From: Flavobacteriales bacterium
GTDB taxonomy: Bacteria > Bacteroidota > Bacteroidia > Flavobacteriales_D > JABDKJ01
Assembly (NCBI GenBank): GCA_013001705.1
Contig: JABDLZ010000293.1
Coordinates: 1 to 34,005, forward strand
Direction: 5' to 3'
Length of the DNA stretch: 34,005 nt
Made by a program: the position numbers and the translations under genes. Shown piece by piece: positions 1 to 7,800 of this stretch (the first letter of the stretch is position 1; every line of letters begins with the position of its first letter). Under the pieces are notes generated by a model. That model worked only from the letters and a program-made list of their open reading frames with translations, was not told the origin of the DNA and searched no databases.

Positions 1-652
1 TGGTCTGAACGATCTCCTTAAAGCCCATACACTGGGGTCCTCTTAGTATCATCATATAATCTGGGTGGCTTTCTTGAAGGATGATCTCTTCCATATTATC
101 CACTAGATCCTTGACATGGATAGGGCACAGTGGAGTCCCTACTCCTCCTGGATATACGACCAGCCGTTTTTGAAGAACGGTTCTGATCAATGATTCGATC
201 CCTTCTTCTTTGCCTCCCCCGAATACCTCACTGGGTCTGAGGATAAGATGGTCGGGGCAATGTGATCGTATGTACTCCTCCGCACGGAACTTACTGACCC
301 CATAGGCACCCGAATGCATACCAGCTACACGACTGCTGATGAATACAAAGCGTTGGCCTGGATCACAGGCATCGACCAGTGCACGAGTGGCGAGGTGATT
401 GACCTGCTCGTAGAGATTCTCATCGTGAGAATGGGTGATAGCCGCTCCATGAATGACCATATCACATGTAGCCAAGTGATCACGCCATGTATCTGGCTGC
501 AATAGATCCCCGTGTATCAGTTCTATCCCCTCCATGGAAATCGACTGTCTGCTAAGTCCTATGCAGGTATTCCCTCTGTCTCGGAGTCGAGTTGCCAGAT
601 CGCGAAGTAGGAATGATGTGATACCGGTGATGAATATCCGTTGGTCTGTCAT
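1..652 (-). CDS. NAD-dependent epimerase/dehydratase-like protein (partial, 3' end beyond the window)
   Basis: The reading frame opens with ATG at 652 and runs off the left edge, giving 217 visible residues. It reads as an extended short-chain dehydrogenase: an N-terminal Rossmann-like strand, HGAA near residues 68-71, an SSR segment near 106-108, and a Tyr117-x3-Lys121 catalytic pair in AYGVSK. Oddly, the nucleotide-binding loop is GITSFLL (residues 10-16), so the second and third glycines of GxxGxxG are Ser13 and Leu16. The start overlaps the stop of the upstream glycosyltransferase by four bases (ATGA), which implies coupled translation and a shared role in polysaccharide or nucleotide-sugar metabolism. 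The substrate cannot be told, and the altered loop leaves catalytic activity uncertain. Confidence 0.8.
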   Translation of the reverse strand, partial: MTDQRIFITGITSFLLRDLATRLRDRGNTCIGLSRQSISMEGIELIHGDLLQPDTWRDHLATCDMVIHGAAITHSHDENLYEQVNHLATRALVDACDPGQRFVFISSRVAGMHSGAYGVSKFRAEEYIRSHCPDHLILRPSEVFGGGKEEGIESLIRTVLQKRLVVYPGGVGTPLCPIHVKDLVDNMEEIILQESHPDYMMILRGPQCMGFKEIVQT

Positions 653-1377
653 TTACGCTTGCCGTACTCTCTGAATCTATAAGCGACCAGGTTCTTCATG
701 AACTCGAAGATGGCGGCTATCTTGACAAAACTCTGCCTTCCTTCCAATTCTTCGAAGACTACTGGAAACTCGTAGAAGGGGATCCGATGACGCCCTACCT
801 GTATCATGATCTCTGCATCGATGAACCAATCATCGGAGTGCAGATCCAAGCGCTGATAGGCCTCACGCGTGAGCATTTTGGGTTTGCTGTTGACATCTTT
901 GGACCGTATGCTGCTGAATAGCGCTTTGAAGAGGAGGTTATAGCCTCCGCTGATGAGTCTGCGATAGAAACCATCGTTCCGTTGTTCGCGATAGGTCTTG
1001 ACCAGTCCGAACTCCCCTTTCTTGATGATTTCGAAACAGTGGGCGATACTCTCTATCGGAAACTGCCCGTCCCCGTCTATCACACAGATATATCGTCCTG
1101 ATGCATGCTCCAGTCCCATGCGCATATCCCAGCCCATCATGCCTTCTTTGGGTTTGCAGATGGCCTTGAACATGGGGTCTTCAGCAGCAATCTTCTCTAC
1201 TACCTGCTGTGTGCGATCTCCACTACCTTCCCAATAATTCCCCACCAATACGATCTCACTCTGTGGACTGAGAGAAGTGATGAGTTCCTTGGTCTTCTGT
1301 GCAAAAGGGATGATGGACTCCTCAGAACGATAGCAGAGGATGACCACAGATAGTTCGATGTCTGTTGGGATCGACAC
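649..1377 (-). CDS. Family 2 glycosyltransferase (DPM1-like)
   Basis: A 242-aa GT-A fold glycosyltransferase. The N-terminus ELSVVILCYRSEE is the usual first beta strand of GT2 enzymes, and DGDGQFP (Asp101, Asp103) is the DxD-type metal and nucleotide-sugar site typical of polyprenyl-phosphate sugar transferases. No C-terminal membrane segments are seen, so it is probably cytosolic or peripheral. The start is GTG: the frame has an upstream stop at 1399-1401 and no ATG before residue 80. It overlaps the epimerase-like gene downstream by four bases. It lies beyond the tRNA terminator, so it needs its own promoter; weak TATCTTAC and TACCTTCA matches sit at 1387-1394 and 1382-1389. The sugar donor and acceptor are unknown. 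Confidence 0.85.
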   Translation of the reverse strand: MSIPTDIELSVVILCYRSEESIIPFAQKTKELITSLSPQSEIVLVGNYWEGSGDRTQQVVEKIAAEDPMFKAICKPKEGMMGWDMRMGLEHASGRYICVIDGDGQFPIESIAHCFEIIKKGEFGLVKTYREQRNDGFYRRLISGGYNLLFKALFSSIRSKDVNSKPKMLTREAYQRLDLHSDDWFIDAEIMIQVGRHRIPFYEFPVVFEELEGRQSFVKIAAIFEFMKNLVAYRFREYGKRK

Positions 1378-1424
1378 CGCGTGAAGGTAAGATAGAGATC
1401 AAGAATTCGATTTCTTGCTGAGCC

Positions 1425-1442
1425 GGATTGTTTTAACAATCC
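1425..1442. repeat. Perfect 8-bp inverted repeat in the leader of the GT2 gene
   Basis: The arms GGATTGTT (1425-1432) and AACAATCC (1435-1442) are separated by TT. The element lies between the tRNA terminator and the GT2 start. It has no adjacent T tract on either strand, so a terminator is unlikely; an operator dyad or an RNA hairpin is possible. Confidence 0.4.
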
Positions 1443-1470
1443 TCATTCTCAGTGAAAGCTTGTAGTCCGG

Positions 1471-1503
1471 AAAAAAAGAACGCGTTGTCTTCACAACGCG
1501 TTC
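1471..1503 (-). terminator. Rho-independent terminator of tRNA-Gly
   Basis: An 11-bp perfect stem (1478-1488 with 1493-1503) closes a four-base loop. On the minus strand it is followed directly by seven T residues (1477-1471). It starts seven bases after the tRNA 3' end, so it ends that transcript before the GT2 gene. Confidence 0.9.
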
Positions 1504-1510
1504 CGCTTTG

Positions 1511-1583
1511 AGCGAGAGACGGGATTCGAACCCGCGACCCTAACCTTGGCAAGGTTATGCTCTACCAACTGAGCTACTCTCGC
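1511..1583 (-). tRNA. tRNA-Gly (anticodon GCC)
   Basis: A 73-nt cloverleaf on the minus strand. The 7-bp acceptor stem GCGAGAG pairs with CTCTCGC, with discriminator T. The D arm GCTC..GAGC, the anticodon loop TTGCCAA on stem TAACC/GGTTA, and the T arm GCGGG-TTCGAAT-CCCGT are all intact. The anticodon GCC reads GGC/GGU glycine codons. CCA is not encoded and must be added by the CCA enzyme. Confidence 0.97.
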
Positions 1584-1604
1584 TTATCCCGTATAAACGG
1601 GCGG

Positions 1605-1639
1605 CAAATATAAACGATTCTTGATTTAGAAAAAGTCAA
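1605..1639 (-). promoter_or_regulatory. Promoter of tRNA-Gly
   Basis: TATATTTG (1612 to 1605, minus) matches the Bacteroidota -7 element TAnnTTTG. It lies 21 bases before the tRNA 5' end. A TTGAC box (TTG at 1639-1637) sits 24 bases further upstream, slightly longer than the usual spacing, and overlaps the stop codon of waaA. Confidence 0.7.
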
Positions 1640-2889
1640 CTAGGGAGTGTTTCTCGTACGTAGGAGATGACTTCTTGACTGGCACCCTGATTGGCCGCGC
1701 AGTAGCGCCAAGCCTGCTGGCCGGCCGACTCTTTCAGTTCTTCGTCCTCAAAGAGAAGCTTGTTCAGCATCGCGTTCAGTTCTTTCTGCGTCTCTACAGA
1801 GAAGGCCGCGCCATTCTCTACTAGGTCCACTGCTTCTTTGAACATCTGATATCTGGGTCCGAAGAGTATCGGCCTGGACCACACGGCTGCTTCTAGCGTA
1901 TTATGGATTCCAGCACCGAATCCTCCCCCTATCAAGGCGACTGTAGCGTACTTGTATAGGTATGAAAGCATACCTATGCTATCTACGAAAAGCACCTTTT
2001 CATTTCCGGAAGACTCTTCCATTTCAGAGTATCGGATGGCCGGTGACCTGCACTTATTGATGAATTCTGAGATCCGCTTCTGATCGATCTCATGTGGGGC
2101 GAAGATCACCTTGAAGTCACGCTCTGGATGGCTATTGATATACTCCATCATCAGGATCTCATCATATGGCCAACTGCTACCCACCACGATCACTGGAAGG
2201 TCTCTACAGAAGCGTTCGATCTTCTCAAGAGATCGTTCCTCATTCTTCATCTCCATCACCCGGTCGAAACGCGTATCTCCATTGACCGTGTAGTTGGTGA
2301 AACCGATCTCTTCCAACAGTCGAGCACTCTCTTCATTCTGGAGAAAGAAATGACTGAAGGCTTCAAGTCCTTTCTTGAAAAAACCTCCCCAAGGCTTGAA
2401 GAATCCCTGTTTAGCATGCAACCTTCCAGATACCAGTATGGTCGGAATCTGATTGCGCTTAAGTTCATTCAGGTGATTGAACCAGAATTCATACTTGATG
2501 AACAAGGCTATTGTTGGATCGAGGATCTCGATGAATCTTTTGGCATTCTGTTTTGTATCGAGGGGCAAGTAGGTCACCAGATCCACTTTATCATAGTCCT
2601 TCCTGATCGTATATCCGGAGGGAGAAAAAAAGGAAAGGACCAGTTGGGCATGAGGAAACTCCTTGCGTAATGCTTCTATGATCGGTCTCCCCTGTTCGAA
2701 TTCGCCCAAGCTGGCAGCATGGATCCAGATCACCGGACCTCCACGATCCTGCATTACCTGCTGAAGGCGTTCGGCCCAATTCTTACGTCCTTGTAACCAG
2801 AGTCGTGCTTTTTCCTTGAAAGGATATGCGAGACGGATTCCCAGCACATACATACGCATCATCAGGTCATAGAGGGCCTGCTGCACCAT
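1636..2889 (-). CDS. waaA: 3-deoxy-D-manno-octulosonic acid (Kdo) transferase
   Basis: A GT30 enzyme of 417 aa that transfers Kdo from CMP-Kdo to lipid IVA at the cytoplasmic face of the inner membrane, an essential step of lipopolysaccharide synthesis. The N-terminal domain holds WIHAASLGEFEQ, where Glu63 is the family's catalytic base, and LVLSFFSPSGY. The C-terminal domain shows GGGFGAGIHNTLE and PILFGPRY, the nucleotide-binding half. An open frame extends to 2955, but that part overlaps the upstream gene; the ATG at 2889, one base after that gene's TGA, gives the family's normal membrane-associated N-terminus (YDLMMRMYVLGIRLAY). It is probably cotranscribed with the barrel-like gene before it. 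Confidence 0.95.
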   Translation of the reverse strand: MVQQALYDLMMRMYVLGIRLAYPFKEKARLWLQGRKNWAERLQQVMQDRGGPVIWIHAASLGEFEQGRPIIEALRKEFPHAQLVLSFFSPSGYTIRKDYDKVDLVTYLPLDTKQNAKRFIEILDPTIALFIKYEFWFNHLNELKRNQIPTILVSGRLHAKQGFFKPWGGFFKKGLEAFSHFFLQNEESARLLEEIGFTNYTVNGDTRFDRVMEMKNEERSLEKIERFCRDLPVIVVGSSWPYDEILMMEYINSHPERDFKVIFAPHEIDQKRISEFINKCRSPAIRYSEMEESSGNEKVLFVDSIGMLSYLYKYATVALIGGGFGAGIHNTLEAAVWSRPILFGPRYQMFKEAVDLVENGAAFSVETQKELNAMLNKLLFEDEELKESAGQQAWRYCAANQGASQEVISYVRETLPS

Positions 2890-2890
2890 A

Positions 2891-3661
2891 TCATCTATAG
2901 AATTTTCCTGCTGATCTGCGGTAGATGGGAAAGGACCAAGAGACCTTGACTCCATATAGGGAATCCAGTCGCTTGCTATCGTCCTTGCGCATGAGGTCGA
3001 AATTGAAATCCCTACGACTTTGCGTCCAGGCTTGATAGCCTTCCAGTCCGATGGTCAAATTGACCAATCGATTATTGCTCAACAGTTGATAGCCGATGAA
3101 CTGATAGGCTGAGAATCCATTACTCAATCGATCATACCCTTTGAGGTATTCACCTTCCAACTGGGGAACATCATTATTCCGCGTCTCCAGTCGGATATTA
3201 TGCTGAAGCATACCGCCTCCTAGTCGCACTACCAGTCCGCTGTTGTCATTGGGACCGAAGAGTGGTATGACCCGACCCACAGTCCCGACCAATGTCATAC
3301 CTCTTTCCAGCAACAACAACTCGGTGAATCCTCCTTCCTGATCGATCACAAAGCCCTCCGATGTGCGGATGTTGACAGCCACATCCTCCTTGACCTTGTT
3401 TCCGAAGATGAAACCACCCTCGAGACCGAAGACCCAATTGCTGCCCGTTTTGTAGTGATAAGAAGCTCCTAGAAATCCATTCTCACCGAATCGTTCGCTG
3501 ATATCCCCTGCTGGGATATGCGCTCCCAGACTGAAATCTATCATGGACATGGAGATGATGGAATCCTGAATGTTCCGCTGAGCTGCCAACTGCGATATGC
3601 CTAGGCCTATGGATATTCCCAGAAGAGTCAAGGAAAGTCGTAACATCTCGTTCTTACGCAT
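2891..3661 (-). CDS. Outer-membrane beta-barrel-like protein, uncharacterised
   Basis: An approximately 256-aa exported protein. The N-terminus carries a signal peptide (hydrophobic LRLSLTLLGISIGLGI, ending LAAQ). The mature part is rich in alternating amphipathic strands and glycine turns (LGASYHY, WVFGLEGGFIFG, LVVRLGGGML, NLTIGLEGY, KVSWSFP), typical of small outer-membrane barrels of Bacteroidota. The ATG at 3661 is used here. The frame also opens with TTG at 3679, and a second ATG at 3646 would still leave a signal peptide; a TACCTTTG promoter element at 3668-3675 argues against the TTG and fits 3661 or 3646. Its stop lies one base from the waaA start, suggesting a link with LPS or envelope assembly. 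No specific function is recognised. Confidence 0.75.
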   Translation of the reverse strand: MRKNEMLRLSLTLLGISIGLGISQLAAQRNIQDSIISMSMIDFSLGAHIPAGDISERFGENGFLGASYHYKTGSNWVFGLEGGFIFGNKVKEDVAVNIRTSEGFVIDQEGGFTELLLLERGMTLVGTVGRVIPLFGPNDNSGLVVRLGGGMLQHNIRLETRNNDVPQLEGEYLKGYDRLSNGFSAYQFIGYQLLSNNRLVNLTIGLEGYQAWTQSRRDFNFDLMRKDDSKRLDSLYGVKVSWSFPIYRRSAGKFYR

Positions 3662-3667
3662 AGAGCG

Positions 3668-3675
3668 CAAAGGTA
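3668..3675 (-). promoter_or_regulatory. Probable -7 element before the barrel/waaA operon
   Basis: TACCTTTG on the minus strand fits TAnnTTTG exactly. It lies only seven bases before the ATG at 3661, so transcription would start at or just inside the annotated start. The mRNA would be nearly leaderless or use the ATG at 3646. No clear TTG -33 box is seen at normal spacing. Confidence 0.5.
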
Positions 3676-3750
3676 TCAAACGCTTTTCTCGATTGCCCTG
3701 AGCGATAGGAGCGAGATGCTCAGAAGCATGATTTCGAGGGCATGATTCTC

Positions 3751-3758
3751 TATCTTCG
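3751..3758 (+). promoter_or_regulatory. Candidate promoter of the nucleotide-sugar operon
   Basis: TATCTTCG differs from TAnnTTTG at one position and lies 24 bases before the first ATG of the operon. The same octamer stands the same distance before the gene at 23475. No TTG -33 box is apparent. Confidence 0.45.
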
Positions 3759-3782
3759 CAGCCCTAATCCAAGTATGATTTC

Positions 3783-4910
3783 ATGAGACCCATCCAGATG
3801 GTCGACTTGCTCGGTCAGTATGATAAGATTCAAGAAGAGATCGATCAAGCCGTGACCGATGTCATCAGAAGCTCAGCCTACATCAATGGCCCAGAAGTCA
3901 AAGCCTTCCAAAAGGAACTGGAAGAATACCTGGATGTGGCCCATGTGATCCCTTGTGCCAACGGTACAGATGCTTTGCAACTCTGCATGATGGCGCTCGA
4001 CCTGAAACCCGGTGATGAAGTGATCACGGCTAGCTTCACTTATGTGGCAACTGCTGAAGTCATAGCTCTTCTAGGTCTCACACCTGTACTGGTCGATGTG
4101 GATCCAGATACGTTCAACATAGACCTGGACGCGATCAAGGACGCCATTACAGAAAAGACCAAGGCCATCGTTCCCGTACATCTATTCGGACAGTGCGCTG
4201 ATATGGAACCGCTGATGACCCTGGCACAAGAGCATGGTCTCTATGTGATCGAGGATACGGCCCAAGCGATCGGAAGTACATACACTTACGCCAACGGCAC
4301 TTCTAGAAAAGGTGGTTGTATGGGTGATTTCGGTACGACTTCGTTCTTCCCTTCAAAGAATCTCGGATGCTTCGGGGATGGTGGTGCCATATTCACCAAC
4401 GATGATGATCTGGCCAGCAAAGCACGCATGATGGCGAATCACGGGCAGACCAAGCGCTACTACCATGACATGATAGGTGTCAATAGCCGCTTAGATAGCA
4501 TACAGGCCGCGATTCTCCGCATCAAATTGAGACATTTGGATGACTACATCGCAGCGCGGCAGCGTGCGGCCGAATATTACGATGAACGATTTGCTTCGGT
4601 CGAGAGGATCCTCACTCCGGTGAGAGCGTCCAACAGCGACCATGTATTCCATCAATATACCTTGAAGACCAATGGAACTTCTAGGGATGAGATCGTAGAG
4701 CATCTGACCAATAAAGGTCTGCCGGCCATGATCTACTACCCGGTGCCCTTGCACATGCAGAAGGCCTATCTCGACCCCAGATATTCAGAAGGCATGTTCC
4801 CAGTGACCGAGAATCTATGTGAGCGCGTATTCTCGCTTCCGATGCACACGGAATTGACCCATGAACAACAGGACCTACTGGTCGACTCGGTCCTAGAAGC
4901 CATTTCATAA
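3783..4910 (+). CDS. wbpE: WbpE-like sugar aminotransferase (DegT/DnrJ/EryC1/StrS family)
   Basis: A 375-aa PLP-dependent aminotransferase predicted to convert UDP-2-acetamido-3-keto-glucuronate to the 3-amino sugar using glutamate. CANGTDALQL (58-67), the PLP-ring aspartate in EDTAQA (Asp158) and the Schiff-base lysine in FFPSKNLG (Lys192) are all present, and the sequence around them (FTYVATAE, FGQCAD, FGDGGAIFTND, VNSRLDSIQAAIL) resembles WbpE of Pseudomonas closely. It is the first gene of the operon, 18 bases before ugd, and is separated from its presumed partners wbpD and wbpB by ugd and uxs. The alternative is a 4-aminotransferase acting on the RmlB product; context and motif similarity favour WbpE. 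Confidence 0.85.
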   Translation: MRPIQMVDLLGQYDKIQEEIDQAVTDVIRSSAYINGPEVKAFQKELEEYLDVAHVIPCANGTDALQLCMMALDLKPGDEVITASFTYVATAEVIALLGLTPVLVDVDPDTFNIDLDAIKDAITEKTKAIVPVHLFGQCADMEPLMTLAQEHGLYVIEDTAQAIGSTYTYANGTSRKGGCMGDFGTTSFFPSKNLGCFGDGGAIFTNDDDLASKARMMANHGQTKRYYHDMIGVNSRLDSIQAAILRIKLRHLDDYIAARQRAAEYYDERFASVERILTPVRASNSDHVFHQYTLKTNGTSRDEIVEHLTNKGLPAMIYYPVPLHMQKAYLDPRYSEGMFPVTENLCERVFSLPMHTELTHEQQDLLVDSVLEAIS

Positions 4911-4928
4911 AAAGACTATTTCTACCCT

Positions 4929-6242
4929 ATGAGAATCGCAGTGATCGGAACCGGATATGTAGGCCTGGTAACAGGTACTTGCTTTGCTGAAACAGGCAAT
5001 GATGTCATGTGCGTGGACATCGATGAGGCCAAGGTGGAGCAGATGCGTCAAGGGGAGGTACCTATCTATGAACCTCATCTGGATGTGCTCTTCGAACGGA
5101 ATATCAAACAAGGCCGACTGAAGTTCACGACCGACCTGGCCGAAGGTATTGAAGGTGCAAAAGTCATCTTCCTTGCACTTCCGACCCCTCCGGGTGAGGA
5201 TGGTTCGGCCGATCTCTCCTATGTACTAGGAGTAGCCGAAGAACTTGGCCCGATGCTCAAGGAATTCACAGTAGTCGTAGATAAGAGCACGGTCCCTGTG
5301 GGGACGGCCGAAAAAGTGCGCGCAAAGATCGCTGAGAATGCACACGAGCAGTTCGCAGTGGTCTCCAATCCTGAATTCTTGCGAGAAGGCTTTGCGGTGG
5401 ACGACTTCATGAAACCCGATCGGGTTGTAGTCGGTACCTCATCCGAATCGGCCAAGAAGGTGATGGAAGAACTTTACAAACCCTTCATCCGACAGGGGAA
5501 TCCGTTGATCTTCATGGATGAGAAATCTGCAGAACTGACCAAGTATGCAGCCAATGCGTTCCTGGCGACCAAGATCACCTTCATGAATGAGATCGCCAAC
5601 TTCTGTGAAGCGGTCGGGGCTGATGTGGACAAGGTCAGACTCGGTGTGGGAACGGATACACGTATCGGAAAGCGATTCCTCTTTCCCGGGATCGGATATG
5701 GTGGAAGCTGCTTTCCCAAAGATGTCCAGGCCCTTCATCGATCCGGAAAGGAAGAAGGAATGGATTTCAAGATCCTGCAATCGGTGTTGGATGTCAATGA
5801 TCAGCAAAAACTCCGCCTGGTCGATAAGCTCAAAGCACATTTCGATGGCGACCTCAGCGGAAAGCACTTCGCTCTCTGGGGACTTGCCTTCAAGCCGGAT
5901 ACCGATGACATACGCGAGGCGCCTGCCTTGTACATGATCGATGCCCTGATCGAAGCAGGTGCCAGCATTACGGCTTTCGATCCAGAGGCCATGGACAATG
6001 TCCGATCACGCATCGGAAACCGGATATCTTATTCAGAGAATGGGTATGGAGCGCTGGTAGATGCAGACGCACTGCTCATCGCTACTGAATGGGCCGTATT
6101 TCGAAATCCGGATTTCAGTAAAGTGGCAGATGCTTTGAAGAACAAACTCATCTTCGATGGTCGTAACCTGTATGACCTCGATGCGATGCGTGACCAAGGA
6201 TTCACCTATTACAGTATCGGAAGAGAGACCGTGGGCGCATGA
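4929..6242 (+). CDS. ugd: UDP-glucose 6-dehydrogenase
   Basis: A 437-aa cytosolic enzyme that oxidises UDP-glucose to UDP-glucuronate with two NAD+. The N-terminal Rossmann motif is GTGYVGL (7-13). [22 protein letters not shown] and SNPEFLREG are family signatures, and [10 protein letters not shown] holds the catalytic Cys261, with Lys205 and Asp265 also in place. The C-terminal UDP-binding domain has [16 protein letters not shown]. Length is normal. It overlaps uxs by four bases (ATGA), so its product should feed straight into UDP-xylose formation as well as glucuronate incorporation. Confidence 0.95.
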   Translation: MRIAVIGTGYVGLVTGTCFAETGNDVMCVDIDEAKVEQMRQGEVPIYEPHLDVLFERNIKQGRLKFTTDLAEGIEGAKVIFLALPTPPGEDGSADLSYVLGVAEELGPMLKEFTVVVDKSTVPVGTAEKVRAKIAENAHEQFAVVSNPEFLREGFAVDDFMKPDRVVVGTSSESAKKVMEELYKPFIRQGNPLIFMDEKSAELTKYAANAFLATKITFMNEIANFCEAVGADVDKVRLGVGTDTRIGKRFLFPGIGYGGSCFPKDVQALHRSGKEEGMDFKILQSVLDVNDQQKLRLVDKLKAHFDGDLSGKHFALWGLAFKPDTDDIREAPALYMIDALIEAGASITAFDPEAMDNVRSRIGNRISYSENGYGALVDADALLIATEWAVFRNPDFSKVADALKNKLIFDGRNLYDLDAMRDQGFTYYSIGRETVGA

Positions 6243-7225
6243 AAAGAGTACTCATCACCGGTGCAGCAGGATTTCTTGGATCACACCTCTGTGATAGATT
6301 CATCGCAGAAGGGCACTTCGTGATGGGCATGGATAATCTCATCACGGGTAATCTCAAGAACATCGAACACCTTTTCGGGCAGGATCGATTCGAGTTCTAT
6401 CATCACGATGTCTCCAAATTCGTGCATGTCCCGGGTGACTTGGATTATATACTGCATTTCGCTTCCCCCGCCAGTCCCATCGATTATCTCAAGATACCTA
6501 TCCAGACCCTCAAGGTGGGCTCACTGGGTACACACAACCTGCTCGGTCTGGCAAAGGCCAAGGGAGCGCGTATGCTCATCGCCTCTACCTCTGAAGTCTA
6601 TGGTGATCCTCAGGTGCATCCGCAGCATGAAGACTATTGGGGCAATGTCAATCCGGTAGGGCCACGTGGGGTCTATGATGAGGCCAAACGCTTCCAAGAA
6701 GCCATCACCATGGCCTACCATCGTTTCCATGGATTGGAGACACGTATCGTACGTATATTCAATACCTATGGCCCACGGATGCGACTCAATGACGGTCGCG
6801 TGCTGCCTGCATTCATTGGTCAAGCCCTACGGGGTGAGGATCTTACCGTATTCGGAGACGGCTCCCAGACCCGTTCTTTCTGCTATGTAGATGACCTCAT
6901 CGAAGGGATCGTACGTCTCTTGAACAGCGATTACACTCAGCCGATGAACATCGGCAACCCGGATGAGATCAGCATTCTGGATTTTGCTCAGGAGATCGTA
7001 GAACTCACCGGTACCGATCAGAAAGTCACCTTCAAAGACCTTCCAACGGATGACCCCAAACAACGAAGGCCCGATATCAGTCGTGCACGTGAGATCCTGG
7101 ATTGGGAACCTCGCGTTTCACGCAGTGCTGGACTCCAGACCACATTCGAGTACTTCAAATCCTTGAGTGAAGAGGAACTGAACCATAAGGAGCATATGGA
7201 CTTTGAGAAATATATCATCCGATAA
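6239..7225 (+). CDS. uxs: UDP-glucuronate decarboxylase (UDP-xylose synthase)
   Basis: A 328-aa extended SDR that converts UDP-glucuronate to UDP-xylose through a 4-keto intermediate. [10 protein letters not shown] (7-16) binds [12 protein letters not shown] supplies Glu119; [14 protein letters not shown] gives the Tyr146/Lys150 pair in the UXS-specific context; and [15 protein letters not shown] is the nucleotide-sugar loop shared by UXS enzymes. Gene order supports the call: it overlaps ugd by four bases, and its stop overlaps the next start by one base (TAATG). General epimerase activity is less likely given the NPxGPR-YDE-KR motif. Confidence 0.92.
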   Translation: MKRVLITGAAGFLGSHLCDRFIAEGHFVMGMDNLITGNLKNIEHLFGQDRFEFYHHDVSKFVHVPGDLDYILHFASPASPIDYLKIPIQTLKVGSLGTHNLLGLAKAKGARMLIASTSEVYGDPQVHPQHEDYWGNVNPVGPRGVYDEAKRFQEAITMAYHRFHGLETRIVRIFNTYGPRMRLNDGRVLPAFIGQALRGEDLTVFGDGSQTRSFCYVDDLIEGIVRLLNSDYTQPMNIGNPDEISILDFAQEIVELTGTDQKVTFKDLPTDDPKQRRPDISRAREILDWEPRVSRSAGLQTTFEYFKSLSEEELNHKEHMDFEKYIIR

Positions 7226-7800
7226 TGGACTATTTCGCGCATGAAACGGCCGTGATCGATGAGGGATGCTCTATCGGAAAGGATACCAAGATCTGGCATT
7301 TCAGTCATATCATGACCGATTGTAGTATCGGTGAGAAATGCAATCTGGGACAGAACGTGGTGATCTCACCGCAGGTCCGATTGGGGGACAATGTCAAAGT
7401 ACAGAACAACGTATCGATCTACACCGGGGTCATCTGTGAGGACGATGTCTTTCTCGGTCCATCCATGGTATTTACCAATGTGACCAATCCACGCAGCGCG
7501 GTCAACCGCAGAGGACAATATGCCCGCACTCTGGTCAAGCAAGGAGCAAGCATCGGTGCCAATGCGACCATCATCTGTGGTCACGACATCGGTCGTTTCG
7601 CTTTTATCGGAGCGGGAGCCGTAGTGACCAAGGATGTTCCTGACTACGCCTTGGTGGTCGGTAATCCGGCCAAGCATATCGGTTGGATGAGCGAGTATGG
7701 CCACCGCTTGCAATTCGATGCAGATGGCTGGGCCACCTGTCCCGAAGGTGGAGAGCGCTACCGTTTGGAAAATGAAAAAGTTCAAAAAATAGATGGCTGA
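7225..7800 (+). CDS. wbpD: WbpD-like UDP-sugar N-acetyltransferase
   Basis: A 191-aa left-handed beta-helix acyltransferase expected to acetylate the 3-amino group of UDP-GlcNAc3N-uronate with acetyl-CoA. Hexapeptide repeats run from about residue 10 to 150 (IGKDTKIWHFSHI, IGEKCNLGQNVVI, LGDNVKVQNNVSI, IGANATIICG, IGAGAVVTKDV). The FTNVTNPRSAV loop and the VGNPAKHIGWMSEYG end are typical of WbpD/WlbB enzymes. The final approximately 30 residues hold a CPEGGERY motif that is also usual in this group. It overlaps uxs by one base and wbpB by eight bases, so the order wbpD-wbpB matches the known pathway partnership. Confidence 0.9.
   Translation: MDYFAHETAVIDEGCSIGKDTKIWHFSHIMTDCSIGEKCNLGQNVVISPQVRLGDNVKVQNNVSIYTGVICEDDVFLGPSMVFTNVTNPRSAVNRRGQYARTLVKQGASIGANATIICGHDIGRFAFIGAGAVVTKDVPDYALVVGNPAKHIGWMSEYGHRLQFDADGWATCPEGGERYRLENEKVQKIDG

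Noticed and set aside
314-505. Small plus-strand frame near the left edge
   Set aside because: It is antisense to the truncated epimerase-like gene, whose frame is open throughout and carries SDR motifs.
1588-1601. Hairpin CCCGT/ACGGG just before the tRNA
   Set aside because: The stem is only five pairs with no T tract on either strand, so it is not a terminator; it may simply be part of the tRNA leader.
2092-2670. 192-codon open frame on the plus strand
   Set aside because: It is antisense to waaA, whose catalytic motifs are clear; the translation has no recognisable feature.
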